From Chryseobacterium sp. OV279 (GTDB taxonomy: Bacteria > Bacteroidota > Bacteroidia > Flavobacteriales > Weeksellaceae): a stretch of 64,000 nt of DNA. A model generated the notes under the pieces. The model searched no databases, was not told where the DNA came from, and was given only the letters and a program-made list of their open reading frames with translations. This document shows positions 17,749-25,329 of this stretch, piece after piece (the first letter of the stretch is position 1; the number at the start of each line of letters is the position of its first letter). The stretch lies in assembly GCF_900128945.1 (NCBI RefSeq), contig NZ_FQUD01000003.1, forward strand, positions 310,001 through 374,000, in the 5' to 3' direction. Made by a program: the position numbers and the translations under genes.

Positions 17749-19971
17749 ATGAAAAAAGTATATCTCTTACTGGCCTGCTCAGCGCTGGGAATGAATGCTT
17801 ACGGGCAGAAAACGGTTGACCAGAAAGTGGCTGAGCTGCTTTCTAAAATGACCCTGGAGGAAAAAGTAGGACAGATGGTCCAGTACAGCGGATTCGAATA
17901 TGCTACAGGACCTCAGAAATCCAATTCTGCAGCCGTTTTGGAAGAAATAAAAAAAGGAAAAGTAGGCTCCATGCTGAACGTAGCCGGAGCAGACGAAACA
18001 AGAGCTTTCCAGAAGTTGGCTCAGCAATCCAGACTGAAAATTCCTTTACTGTTCGGGCAGGATGTCATTCACGGATACAGAACGACTTTTCCTGTCAACT
18101 TAGGTCAGGCAGCAAGCTGGGATCTGGGAATGATAGAAAAGTCAGAAAGAATTGCAGCGACAGAAGCCTCGGCATATGGTATCCACTGGACTTTTGCACC
18201 CATGGTGGATGTTGCCAGAGATCCGAGATGGGGAAGAGTAATGGAAGGTTCCGGAGAAGACACCTATCTGGGAACACAGATTGGCTTAGCCCGAATCAAA
18301 GGATTTCAGGGAAAAGGTTTGGGAAGTCTTGATGCGGTGATGGCCTGTGCTAAGCATTTCGCAGCTTATGGTGCAGCAGTCGGAGGAAGAGACTATAATT
18401 CTGTGGATATGAGTTTAAGACAGCTGCATGAAATCTATTTACCGCCATTCAAAGCAGCTGCGAATGCTGGAGTAGCGACATTCATGAATTCATTCAACGA
18501 TATTAACGGAATTCCTGCCACAGCCAATCAATATATTCAAAGAGAACTGTTAAAAGGACATTGGAATTATAAAGGTTTTGTGGTTTCAGACTGGGGAAGT
18601 ATCGGGGAAATGATACCTCACGGATATGCCAAAGATGCTAACGAAGCCGCCGAAAGAGCCATTCTGGGCGGAAGCGACATGGATATGGAAAGCCGTGTCT
18701 ATATGACGGAACTTCCTAAATTGGTGAAGGAAGGAAAAGTAGACGCAAAATGGGTAGATGATGCAGCAGGCAGGATTTTAGCCAAAAAATTCGAGATGGG
18801 ATTGTTCGACGATCCTTACAGATTCAGCAGCGAAAAAAGACAGAAAGAGCAGACCGATAATCAGGAAAACAGAAAATTCGGAAGAGAATTCGGTTCTAAA
18901 AGTATTGTTCTTCTTAAAAACCAGGGAAATATTCTTCCACTTTCAAAAACAGCGAAGACGGTTGCTCTGATCGGACCTTTCGGAAAAGAAACGGTAGCTA
19001 ATCACGGATTCTGGTCGATTGCATTTAAAGATGACAATCAAAGAATTGTTTCTCAGTTTGAGGGAATTAAAAATCAACTGGATAAAAATTCTACCTTGTT
19101 ATATGCAAAAGGCTGTAATGTTGATGATCAGGACCGATCTATGTTTGCAGAAGCAATAGAAACTGCGAAAAAAGCAGATGTCGTGATTATGACATTGGGT
19201 GAAGGTCATGCCATGAGCGGTGAAGCAAAAAGCAGAAGCAGCATTGGTTTTACAGGAGTTCAGGAAGATCTGCTTAAAGAAATCGCGAAGACTGGAAAAC
19301 CAATCGTTTTAATGATCAATGCCGGAAGACCTCTGATCTTCAACTGGGCAGCGGATCATATTCCGGCTATAACCTATAATTGGTGGCTGGGAACTGAAGC
19401 TGGGAATTCTATTGCTGATGTTCTGTTCGGAGCTGTGAATCCCGGTGGAAAAATTCCAATGAGCTTCCCGAGAACAGAAGGGCAGATTCCGGTGTATTAC
19501 AATCATTACAATACCGGAAGACCGGCCAAAAACAATACAGACAGAAATTACGTTTCCGCATACATTGATCTTGATAATGATCCTAAATTTCCTTTTGGTT
19601 ACGGTTTAAGCTATACGGATTTTAAATATTCGGATATGGTTTTAAGTCCTGCAAATCTTAAAGGAAATCAGACATTAAATATCAGCGTGACGGTTTCCAA
19701 TACCGGAAAATATGACGGTGAAGAAGTGGTACAGCTGTATATCAGAGATCTTTTCGGAAAAGTCGTGAGACCTGTGAAAGAATTAAAAGGATTTCAGAAG
19801 GTATTCATTAAAAAAGGAGAAAGCCAAAAAGTAGATTTCAAACTGACTCCGGAAGATTTGAAATTCTTCGATGATCAATTAAATTTTGACTGGGAAAGCG
19901 GTGAATTCGACATCATGGTCGGAACCGATTCTCAAAACGTACAGACAAAAAGAATCATTTGGACAAAATAA
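17749..19971 (+). CDS. bglX: Periplasmic GH3 beta-glucosidase BglX
   Basis: 740 residues with a signal peptide (about 1-20, GMNAYGQ). The GH3 N-terminal domain shows KMTLEEKVGQMVQ, FGQDVIHGYRTTFP, PMVDVARDPRWGRVMEGSGED and the catalytic nucleophile motif GFVVSDWGS (Asp about 283). The alpha/beta sandwich domain follows (SIVLLKNQGNILPL, GEGHAMSGEAKSR). A C-terminal Fn3-like domain (LNISVTVSNTGKYDGEEVVQLY) is typical of BglX. It would split short beta-gluco-oligosaccharides to glucose. The gene starts nine bases after the GH30 stop. A pair of repeat elements separates it from the GH16 gene. Confidence 0.94.
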   Translation: MKKVYLLLACSALGMNAYGQKTVDQKVAELLSKMTLEEKVGQMVQYSGFEYATGPQKSNSAAVLEEIKKGKVGSMLNVAGADETRAFQKLAQQSRLKIPLLFGQDVIHGYRTTFPVNLGQAASWDLGMIEKSERIAATEASAYGIHWTFAPMVDVARDPRWGRVMEGSGEDTYLGTQIGLARIKGFQGKGLGSLDAVMACAKHFAAYGAAVGGRDYNSVDMSLRQLHEIYLPPFKAAANAGVATFMNSFNDINGIPATANQYIQRELLKGHWNYKGFVVSDWGSIGEMIPHGYAKDANEAAERAILGGSDMDMESRVYMTELPKLVKEGKVDAKWVDDAAGRILAKKFEMGLFDDPYRFSSEKRQKEQTDNQENRKFGREFGSKSIVLLKNQGNILPLSKTAKTVALIGPFGKETVANHGFWSIAFKDDNQRIVSQFEGIKNQLDKNSTLLYAKGCNVDDQDRSMFAEAIETAKKADVVIMTLGEGHAMSGEAKSRSSIGFTGVQEDLLKEIAKTGKPIVLMINAGRPLIFNWAADHIPAITYNWWLGTEAGNSIADVLFGAVNPGGKIPMSFPRTEGQIPVYYNHYNTGRPAKNNTDRNYVSAYIDLDNDPKFPFGYGLSYTDFKYSDMVLSPANLKGNQTLNISVTVSNTGKYDGEEVVQLYIRDLFGKVVRPVKELKGFQKVFIKKGESQKVDFKLTPEDLKFFDDQLNFDWESGEFDIMVGTDSQNVQTKRIIWTK

Positions 19972-19972
19972 A

Positions 19973-20003
19973 ATATTCAATAGAAGTGGGCTTTAGCCCG
20001 CTT
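19973..20003. repeat. REP-like hairpin repeat, copy 1
   Basis: A 31-base element that starts ATATTCAATAGAAG and contains the imperfect hairpin GTGGGCTTTAGCCCGC. It is directly repeated, with one base different, at 20080-20110. It begins one base after the bglX stop and may act as a terminator or attenuator inside the glucan operon. Confidence 0.75.
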
Positions 20004-20079
20004 TGACGGAAAATATTAGAAATTATCAACAATAAAACCGTAAGAAATTCAAAGAAAAGAATTCATCAGAATACCAAAT

Positions 20080-20110
20080 ATATTCAATAGAAGCGGGCTT
20101 TAGCCCGCTT
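20080..20110. repeat. REP-like hairpin repeat, copy 2
   Basis: Second copy of the 31-base element, with a perfect GCGGGC-TTTA-GCCCGC hairpin. A related shorter piece, ACGGCTTCAGCC, follows at about 20133. Copies start 107 bases apart. Confidence 0.75.
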
Positions 20111-20167
20111 AATTTAACGCAACAAAAAAGAAAACGGCTTCAGCCAAACCTAAATATTGCTGCATCA

Positions 20168-20977
20168 ATGAAAATCAAACTCCAACATATCATTCAACTT
20201 TTCGCAACGGGATTAATCTTATTTTCCATAACAAACTGTGTTTCCAACAAAATACATCCCGGGAAGAAGCTGATATGGAGTGATGAATTTAACGGAAAAG
20301 GTCTTCCGGATTCATTGAAATGGAATTATGATGTAGGAGGAGACGGCTATGGAAACCAGGAAGCTCAGTTTTATACCAAAAACAGACTTGAAAATGCCAG
20401 AATGGAGGGTGGAAATCTTGTTATTGAGGCCCGGAAAGAAAACTGGGAAAAGAATCAATATACATCCGCAAGACTTTTAACCAAAGGAAAATTCTCGTTT
20501 CATTATGGAACAGTAGAAGTCCGGGCAAAACTTCCCAAAGGACGTGGAACCTGGCCTGCCATCTGGATGATGAGTGAAAAGATGAAGGAATGGCCGGATG
20601 ACGGTGAACTGGATATTATGGAACATGTGGGTTTCAATCAGGGGTTTGTACATGCTTCGGTTCACACCAAAAAGTATAACCATATTCAGGGGACGCAGAA
20701 AACGGATACTTTGGTGGTGAAAGATATAAGTAAAAACTTTCACGTCTATAAAGCGGATTGGACACCGGAAAAGATTGATGTCTATATCGACGGACAGAAG
20801 TTTTTCACCTATGAAAACGAAGAGAAGACTTATGAAGCATGGCCTTTTGATCAGCCTTATTTTATGATTTTAAATCTGGCGGTCGGTGGCTTCTGGGGCG
20901 GAAAAGAAGGAATTGATGATAATATTTTTCCACAAAAATATTATATAGATTATGTAAGAGTTTATCAAAATAAATAA
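20168..20977 (+). CDS. GH16 beta-glucanase lipoprotein (laminarinase-like)
   Basis: 269 residues with a lipobox SITNC (about Cys24). The catalytic motif of GH16, ExDxxE, is present as DGELDIMEHVG (about residues 139-149). Other family blocks are KLIWSDEFNG, YTSARLLTKGKFSFHYGTVE, GRGTWPAIWMM, FHVYKADWTPEKIDVYIDG and the closing YYIDYVRVYQ. The expected activity is endo-hydrolysis of beta-1,3 (or mixed 1,3-1,4) glucan at the cell surface. It is downstream of bglX and upstream of the second GH30, on the same strand, and is probably part of the glucan locus although repeats separate it from bglX. Confidence 0.92.
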   Translation: MKIKLQHIIQLFATGLILFSITNCVSNKIHPGKKLIWSDEFNGKGLPDSLKWNYDVGGDGYGNQEAQFYTKNRLENARMEGGNLVIEARKENWEKNQYTSARLLTKGKFSFHYGTVEVRAKLPKGRGTWPAIWMMSEKMKEWPDDGELDIMEHVGFNQGFVHASVHTKKYNHIQGTQKTDTLVVKDISKNFHVYKADWTPEKIDVYIDGQKFFTYENEEKTYEAWPFDQPYFMILNLAVGGFWGGKEGIDDNIFPQKYYIDYVRVYQNK

Positions 20978-21020
20978 TGAAGCGAGGGCGGTAAAGTCCA
21001 AAAACAGAAAGAAAAAGATT

Positions 21021-22460
21021 ATGAAGAAACTAATTGTAAGCTGTTTGGCGGTAGGTGCATTTGTAAATGCCAATGCGCAGAACTACTGGAAGAAAAATGC
21101 AGGGAAAACAGCGAAAGTGATTTTAACCAATTCCAAAACCAACGAAAAGATGGCGGATAAAGGAACGGTTAAATTTGAAAAATTCGGGCAACCTAAAGAA
21201 ACAGATGCCTGTATCTTTGTGGATCCGGATTTTAAATACCAGAAACTGATTGGAATAGGCGGTGCCATTACTGACGCATCTGCCGAAACCTTTTATAAAA
21301 TGCCGAAGAACAAGCAGAAAGAAATTCTGGAAGCTTACTTTGGGAAAAACGGACTGGGTTATACGGTTGTCCGTACCAACATGAATTCATGCGACTTCTC
21401 CAGTGATTCTTATACTTATGTGGAAGACAATGATATGGCTTTAAAGACCTTCAATGTTGCCCATGACGAAAAGTATAAGATCCCGATGATCAAAGAAGCT
21501 CAGAAAGCGATCGGGAAAGATTTCACTTTTTACTTCTCTCCATGGAGTCCACCGGCATGGATGAAATCTAATAAAAGTCTGTACAAAGGAGGAAGACTGG
21601 AAAACCAGTATTACCAGACCTGGGCAGATTATTATATTAAATTCATCAAAGAATATGAAAAAAGAGGAATCAATATTTGGGGACTGACGGTACAGAATGA
21701 GCCGATGGCTACCCAAAGCTGGGAGTCATGTATCTATTCTGCGGAAGAAGAAGGTGAATTCCTTAAAAATAATTTAGGACCAACACTTTGGAAAAACGGT
21801 TATAAAGACAAAAAAGTAATGATCTGGGATCACAACAGAGACCTGATTTACCAGAGAGCAACAACGACTTTAAGCGATCCTGAAACTTCAAAATATGCCC
21901 ACGGAATCGGGTACCACTGGTACGAAACCTGGAACAACAAAACACAGCTTTTTGATAATTTAGCAGAAACACAGAGAGCTTTTCCGGATAAATTCCTGGC
22001 GTTTACAGAAGGATGTAAAGAACAGTTCAAGATGTCCGGAATTTATGATGTAAGTCTGGGAGAATTGTATGGAAAAAATATGCTTAATGATTTCAACAAA
22101 GGAACCGCTTTATGGACCGACTGGAATGTATTGCTGGATGAAACCGGAGGACCCAACCATGTAGGAAACTTCTGTTTTGCACCGATCATTGCAGATACTA
22201 AGACGGGCGAAGTACATTATACCTATGAATACTATTATGTAGGTCATGTATCAAAATATATTAAGCCCAACGCTCAGCGTATCGGAAGTTCATCAAACAG
22301 AGCCGCTCTTACCTCCACCACTTTCATGAATGAAAACGGTCAGCTGGTCACTGTAATTATGAATGATTCCGAAAACGATATTGAAACCAACCTTTGGATC
22401 GAAGGAATGTCGGCTAAATTATCGGCACCGGCACACTCTATACAAACGGTTATTTTATAG
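21021..22460 (+). CDS. GH30 glycosidase, secreted or periplasmic (second copy in locus)
   Basis: 479 residues with a type I signal peptide (about 1-19, AFVNANAQ). GH30 marks: IGIGGAITDASAETF (about 76), FSPWSPPAWMKSN (about 173), acid/base motif TVQNEPMATQSWE (Glu about 227) and nucleophile motif LAFTEGCKEQ (Glu about 330). GIGYHWYETWNN and LDETGGPNHVGNFC are further family blocks. It lacks a lipid anchor, so it probably acts after the surface GH30, in the periplasm or in free secreted form. It is the last gene of the glucan locus; a heptad-repeat array begins ten bases after its stop. Confidence 0.9.
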   Translation: MKKLIVSCLAVGAFVNANAQNYWKKNAGKTAKVILTNSKTNEKMADKGTVKFEKFGQPKETDACIFVDPDFKYQKLIGIGGAITDASAETFYKMPKNKQKEILEAYFGKNGLGYTVVRTNMNSCDFSSDSYTYVEDNDMALKTFNVAHDEKYKIPMIKEAQKAIGKDFTFYFSPWSPPAWMKSNKSLYKGGRLENQYYQTWADYYIKFIKEYEKRGINIWGLTVQNEPMATQSWESCIYSAEEEGEFLKNNLGPTLWKNGYKDKKVMIWDHNRDLIYQRATTTLSDPETSKYAHGIGYHWYETWNNKTQLFDNLAETQRAFPDKFLAFTEGCKEQFKMSGIYDVSLGELYGKNMLNDFNKGTALWTDWNVLLDETGGPNHVGNFCFAPIIADTKTGEVHYTYEYYYVGHVSKYIKPNAQRIGSSSNRAALTSTTFMNENGQLVTVIMNDSENDIETNLWIEGMSAKLSAPAHSIQTVIL

Positions 22461-22470
22461 ATTTAATTGG

Positions 22471-22620
22471 CTGGAAGCTGGAAGCAGGAGGATGGAAGTT
22501 ACTGTTGGGCAGATTATTTCTGCCGATCATCATTAAATGTGATGATGTAGCCCTTAGAATAGTAATAAAATTGTATTGCAGTTGTTTTTTCGGAGTCAGT
22601 AACTTCCATCTTCCAGCTTC
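22471..22620. repeat. CTGGAAG heptad element with inverted second arm
   Basis: Four 7-base units (CTGGAAG, CTGGAAG, CAGGAGG, ATGGAAG) run from 22471 to 22498 and end in TTACTG, ten bases after the GH30 stop. About 90 bases later the complementary arm CAGTAA-CTTCCAT-CTTCCAG-CTTC occupies 22597-22620. The same element occurs at 48951, 56526 and 59431, each time next to a stop codon. Confidence 0.8.
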
Positions 22621-22665
22621 TTTACTAAAGATTAATTTCTCCATATTAACATTATTTTAAATAGA

Positions 22666-22692
22666 ACCGGCGGCCTCAAAGAGGCCGCCGGT
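22666..22692 (+). terminator. GC-rich terminator, duplicated copy
   Basis: A 12-pair stem, ACCGGCGGCCTC with its complement, closes an AAA loop and is followed by TTTTTT on the plus strand. It would end transcription from the GH30 gene. It is a copy of the terminator at 23087-23113. Confidence 0.8.
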
Positions 22693-22716
22693 TTTTTATA
22701 GCTATATTCAGATCAG

Positions 22717-22777
22717 TTATTCACCATATCTGTCGGTTACCTTATTAGTAAGAAACCTTCATTGTGGTAAAGATTCT
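22717..22777 (-). pseudogene. fabI 3'-terminal fragment
   Basis: Read on the minus strand, the last codons give ...VTDRYGE-stop, against VIDRYGE-stop in the intact fabI 420 bases away. Upstream of this, a 13-base deletion breaks the frame, and similarity to NLFHDGGFSNTG survives only in part (NLYHNEGF). Only about 60 bases of coding sequence are present, so this is a truncated, non-functional copy. Confidence 0.8.
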
Positions 22778-22830
22778 ACTAATAAAACTTCCAGATACCA
22801 TTGGCCTAGGAAGCTGTAGCGTTAAGAAAA

Positions 22831-22978
22831 TTAAAACTTGATCCGTTAAAAAATTCCCACTGTCTGAGTGCGGGCGAAATATTGAGCCGAAGCAGTAATG
22901 ATTAATCCGCGCGAAACCTAACGAAGTGGTTCGACGAACGACGAGAGTCAATTTGGGAATTTTAGGAGCAAGTTTTAA
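22831..22978. repeat. Inverted-repeat-bounded intergenic element
   Basis: TTAAAACTTG and AAAATTCCCA (22831-22859) are matched in reverse complement by TGGGAATTTT and CAAGTTTTAA (22954-22978). They enclose about 95 bases that are more GC-rich and rich in CG-containing words. A further hairpin, TTTTGTcttgaaACAAAA on the minus strand, lies about 23017-23034. No coding function is credible. The 107-codon minus-strand frame that spans it is probably an artefact. It lies between the two copies of the fabI tail. Confidence 0.6.
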
Positions 22979-23086
22979 TTTTAGCGGAAGATTCCAGCCT
23001 TGAATTTTTGGTTCATTTTGTTTCAAGACAAAAGAACAATTTGAAAAATAAATAAACTTCTTCATATCAACATTATTTTAAACAGA

Positions 23087-23113
23087 ACCGGCGGCCTCTT
23101 TGAGGCCGCCGGT
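23087..23113 (-). terminator. fabI terminator
   Basis: The stem ACCGGCGGCCTC-TTT-GAGGCCGCCGGT lies 25 bases after the fabI stop on the minus strand. It is identical in stem to the copy at 22666-22692. Confidence 0.8.
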
Positions 23114-23138
23114 TTATTTATAGCTATATTCAGATCAG

Positions 23139-23945
23139 TTATTCACCATATCTGTCGATTACCTTCTGAGTAACTCCTGTATTGCTGAAACCTCCGTCGT
23201 GGAAAAGATTCTGCATGGTTACTTTTTGAGTAAGATCAGAGAATAGGGTTACGCAATAGTTGGCACAGTCAAGCGCTGTAGCATTTCCTAGTGGAGACAT
23301 TTCTTCGGCAAAACCTAAGAAACCACCGAAACCTTTCACGCCACTTCCTGCTGTAGTAGGAGTAGGAGACTGGGAAATGGTATTGACACGTACTTTTCTT
23401 TCACCCCAATAGTATCCGAATGTTCTTGCGATGCTTTCTAAATATGATTTATTGTCAGACATATCATTGTAATCAGGGAATGTTCTCTGAGCTGCAATAT
23501 ATGTAAGTGCTAAAATGCTTCCCCACTCATTCATGCAGTCTTTTTCGTAAGCTACACGCATTACTTTATGGAAAGAAACGGATGAAATATCCCAGCCTTT
23601 TTCCAACCAGTCGTAGTTCATTTCAGTATAATGCTTTCCTTTTCTTACATTTACGGACATGCCTATTGAATGAAGGATAAAATCTATTTTACCAAATTTG
23701 GCAATAGCCGCATCAAAAAGTTTTTCAAGATCTTCTATAGAAGTAGCATCTGCAGCGATCACCTCAGAACCTGTTTTTTCTGCTAAACCGTTAAGTTCTC
23801 CCATTCTCAAAGCAATCGGAGCATTGGACAGGATAAATTCAGCACCTTCTTCATGACATCTTTCTGCAACTTTCCACGCGATAGATTGCTCATTAAGGGC
23901 TCCAAAAATAATTCCCTTTTTGCCTTTAAGTAGACCGTATGACAT
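23139..23945 (-). CDS. fabI: Enoyl-[acyl-carrier-protein] reductase FabI
   Basis: 268-residue cytosolic SDR-family enzyme that catalyses the NADH-dependent last reduction step of fatty-acid elongation. Seen: the N-terminal cofactor segment GKKGIIFGALNEQSIAWKVA (about residues 8-27), the FILHSIGMS stretch (about 88) and the active-site block FPDYNDMSDNKSYLESIARTF containing the Tyr-x6-Lys pattern of FabI. RVNTISQSPTPT and FHDGGFS (substrate-binding loop and end) follow. Length is normal. A TACATTTG promoter box (minus strand, 23970-23977) sits 25 bases before the start. FabI is the target of triclosan and related inhibitors. A truncated copy of its 3' end lies downstream. Confidence 0.95.
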   Translation of the reverse strand: MSYGLLKGKKGIIFGALNEQSIAWKVAERCHEEGAEFILSNAPIALRMGELNGLAEKTGSEVIAADATSIEDLEKLFDAAIAKFGKIDFILHSIGMSVNVRKGKHYTEMNYDWLEKGWDISSVSFHKVMRVAYEKDCMNEWGSILALTYIAAQRTFPDYNDMSDNKSYLESIARTFGYYWGERKVRVNTISQSPTPTTAGSGVKGFGGFLGFAEEMSPLGNATALDCANYCVTLFSDLTQKVTMQNLFHDGGFSNTGVTQKVIDRYGE

Positions 23946-23969
23946 AATTTTTTAATGTTTATTTAAATA

Positions 23970-23977
23970 CAAATGTA
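23970..23977 (-). promoter_or_regulatory. -7 promoter element of fabI
   Basis: TACATTTG on the minus strand is an exact TAnnTTTG match; transcription would start near 23963, giving a leader of about 18 bases. Confidence 0.5.
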
Positions 23978-24003
23978 ACAATAATTTGTGTTTGCGACAT
24001 AAT

Positions 24004-24040
24004 AAAAATGGAGCCTTATCAATTTAAGACTCCATTTTTT
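24004..24040 (-). terminator. Terminator of the small helical protein gene
   Basis: AAAAATGGAG pairs with CTCCATTTTT across a 16-base loop. On the minus strand the stem runs into TTTTTATT, 26 bases after the stop at 24066. Confidence 0.7.
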
Positions 24041-24065
24041 TGAAAATATTTATATGACTGAAATT

Positions 24066-24365
24066 TTAATTCGTTTTCTTATTCCATTCTGCTTTTACAT
24101 CTTCCGCTGCATCTTTTGTATTTTCCCATGCATCATTGGCTTTATCTTTAATATCATCCCATGTATCAGAAAAATTATTTTTCACCTTATCTAGCCAGTC
24201 TTCCTGAGTAGCTTCCTGATCGCTGTTTCTTTTTTCATTGATATAATCCTTTGCTTTATCTGCAAGATCTTCAATTTTCCACTTTGCATTGTCTGCTGCA
24301 TTCTTTAAAGAGTTTTCTGTGTTGTTTACTGCATCTTCCGCTTTGTTGTATTCTGAATTGTTCAT
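24066..24365 (-). CDS. Small amphipathic helical, LEA-like protein
   Basis: 99 residues with no signal peptide or membrane segment. The chain is almost all charged and alanine-rich helix, with a loose 11-residue pattern (KAEDAVNNTENSLKNAADNAK, KDKANDAWENTKDAAEDVKAEW). This is the composition of LEA-like, YtxH-associated or CsbD-type stress proteins. No catalytic motif is visible. A desiccation- or stress-protection role is a guess from composition. The gene is divergent from tag across 138 bases and has its own terminator. Confidence 0.7.
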   Translation of the reverse strand: MNNSEYNKAEDAVNNTENSLKNAADNAKWKIEDLADKAKDYINEKRNSDQEATQEDWLDKVKNNFSDTWDDIKDKANDAWENTKDAAEDVKAEWNKKTN

Positions 24366-24503
24366 AATATGTAATATTTTATTGTTGTGTACCAGTAATT
24401 AAACAAGAACCATTCCTAAAAACCGCGGTCACTGTTAAAATTTTCTTAATCTTTTGTTATACTTTTCTAAATCAGTACTAACTTTAATTAAAATTGAACG
24501 GCT

Positions 24504-25061
24504 ATGGAAAAAATACGTTGCGGCTGGTGCGAAAAAGATGACCTCTACCGGAAATACCATGATGATGAGTGGGGAAGACCTGTGTATGATGATGACACTA
24601 TCTTTGAATTTCTAATCCTTGAAAGTTTTCAGGCGGGATTGAGCTGGTACACCATTCTTTCTAAAAGGGGAAATTTCAGAAAAGCTTTCGATGATTTTGA
24701 TTACAGAAAAATCGCTCTTTATAATGAAGATAAAATTGAAGAGCTTATGAACGACTCCGGAATTATAAGAAACCGGCTTAAAATTAAGGCTACAGTAACT
24801 AATGCACAGAAGTTTCAGGAGGTACAGAAAGATTTTGGAAGTTTTTCAGCATACATTTGGGGCTTTGTAGAAGGAAAACCGCAGGACCATAAACCTAAGG
24901 CTTTATCTGATGTTCCGGCTACGACAGAAATTTCCGATCTTCTCGCAAAAGATCTTAAGAAAAGAGGTTTCAAATTTATGGGATCTACTGTGGTTTATGC
25001 CCATATGCAGGCAACCGGAATGGTTAATGATCACATAGAAAGTTGTTTCACTAGAAAGTAA
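24504..25061 (+). CDS. tag: DNA-3-methyladenine glycosylase I
   Basis: 185-residue base-excision repair enzyme that removes 3-methyladenine from alkylated DNA. The N-terminus RCGWCEKDDLYRKYHDDEWG and C-terminus YAHMQATGMVNDHIESC carry the Cys/His/His/Cys zinc site of the Tag family. The middle FEFLILESFQAGLSWYTILSKR is the conserved active-site helix region. Length matches the family. It appears to be a single gene, divergent from the small helical protein. Confidence 0.95.
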   Translation: MEKIRCGWCEKDDLYRKYHDDEWGRPVYDDDTIFEFLILESFQAGLSWYTILSKRGNFRKAFDDFDYRKIALYNEDKIEELMNDSGIIRNRLKIKATVTNAQKFQEVQKDFGSFSAYIWGFVEGKPQDHKPKALSDVPATTEISDLLAKDLKKRGFKFMGSTVVYAHMQATGMVNDHIESCFTRK

Positions 25062-25287
25062 TGAATTCTATTTTATTCATTTTTTGGTGATCTTTTTTAT
25101 AAATACTATAATTAAATGTCTTGAAATTAAAATGTTAAAAGCTGCTCAACAACTATAGAAAGGGAATTAATGTTGAGTTAATGTTGGAAAATGTTTCATT
25201 TAAAAGTGATTAAATGGTGGTTTACTCACTGATAAGTGTATTTATTATGGATTTAATAAAAAATATGGCATTTTGTTAAAAATTTGT

Positions 25288-25295
25288 ATATTTGC
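25288..25295 (+). promoter_or_regulatory. -7 promoter element of the YadA-head-like gene
   Basis: TATATTTG, followed by CACCC, is an exact match to the phylum's -7 box. Transcription would start near 25302. This rules out the upstream in-frame start at 25273 and supports ATG 25330. Confidence 0.6.
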
Positions 25296-25329
25296 ACCCT
25301 CGAAAAATAAACGATCAGTAATAACCGTG

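Larger units (their letters stand above)
22642..22777 (-). repeat. Degenerate duplicate of the fabI terminator and 3' end
   Basis: This segment aligns almost base for base with 23063-23212, which contains the fabI terminator and last codons. The main difference is a 13-base deletion after the ACCTT(A/C)TTAGTAA-type stretch. The two copies start 421 bases apart in the same orientation. Confidence 0.85.

Noticed and set aside
22450..22644. 64-residue minus-strand frame overlapping the GH30 3' end
   Set aside because: It is formed by the heptad element and its inverted arm (GRWK and similar residues come from GGAAG units).
22745..23065. 107-codon minus-strand frame between the fabI tail copies
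   Set aside because: It runs over the inverted-repeat element and the truncated fabI tail in another frame, and has no promoter box or domain. It is judged a chance frame over repeated DNA.
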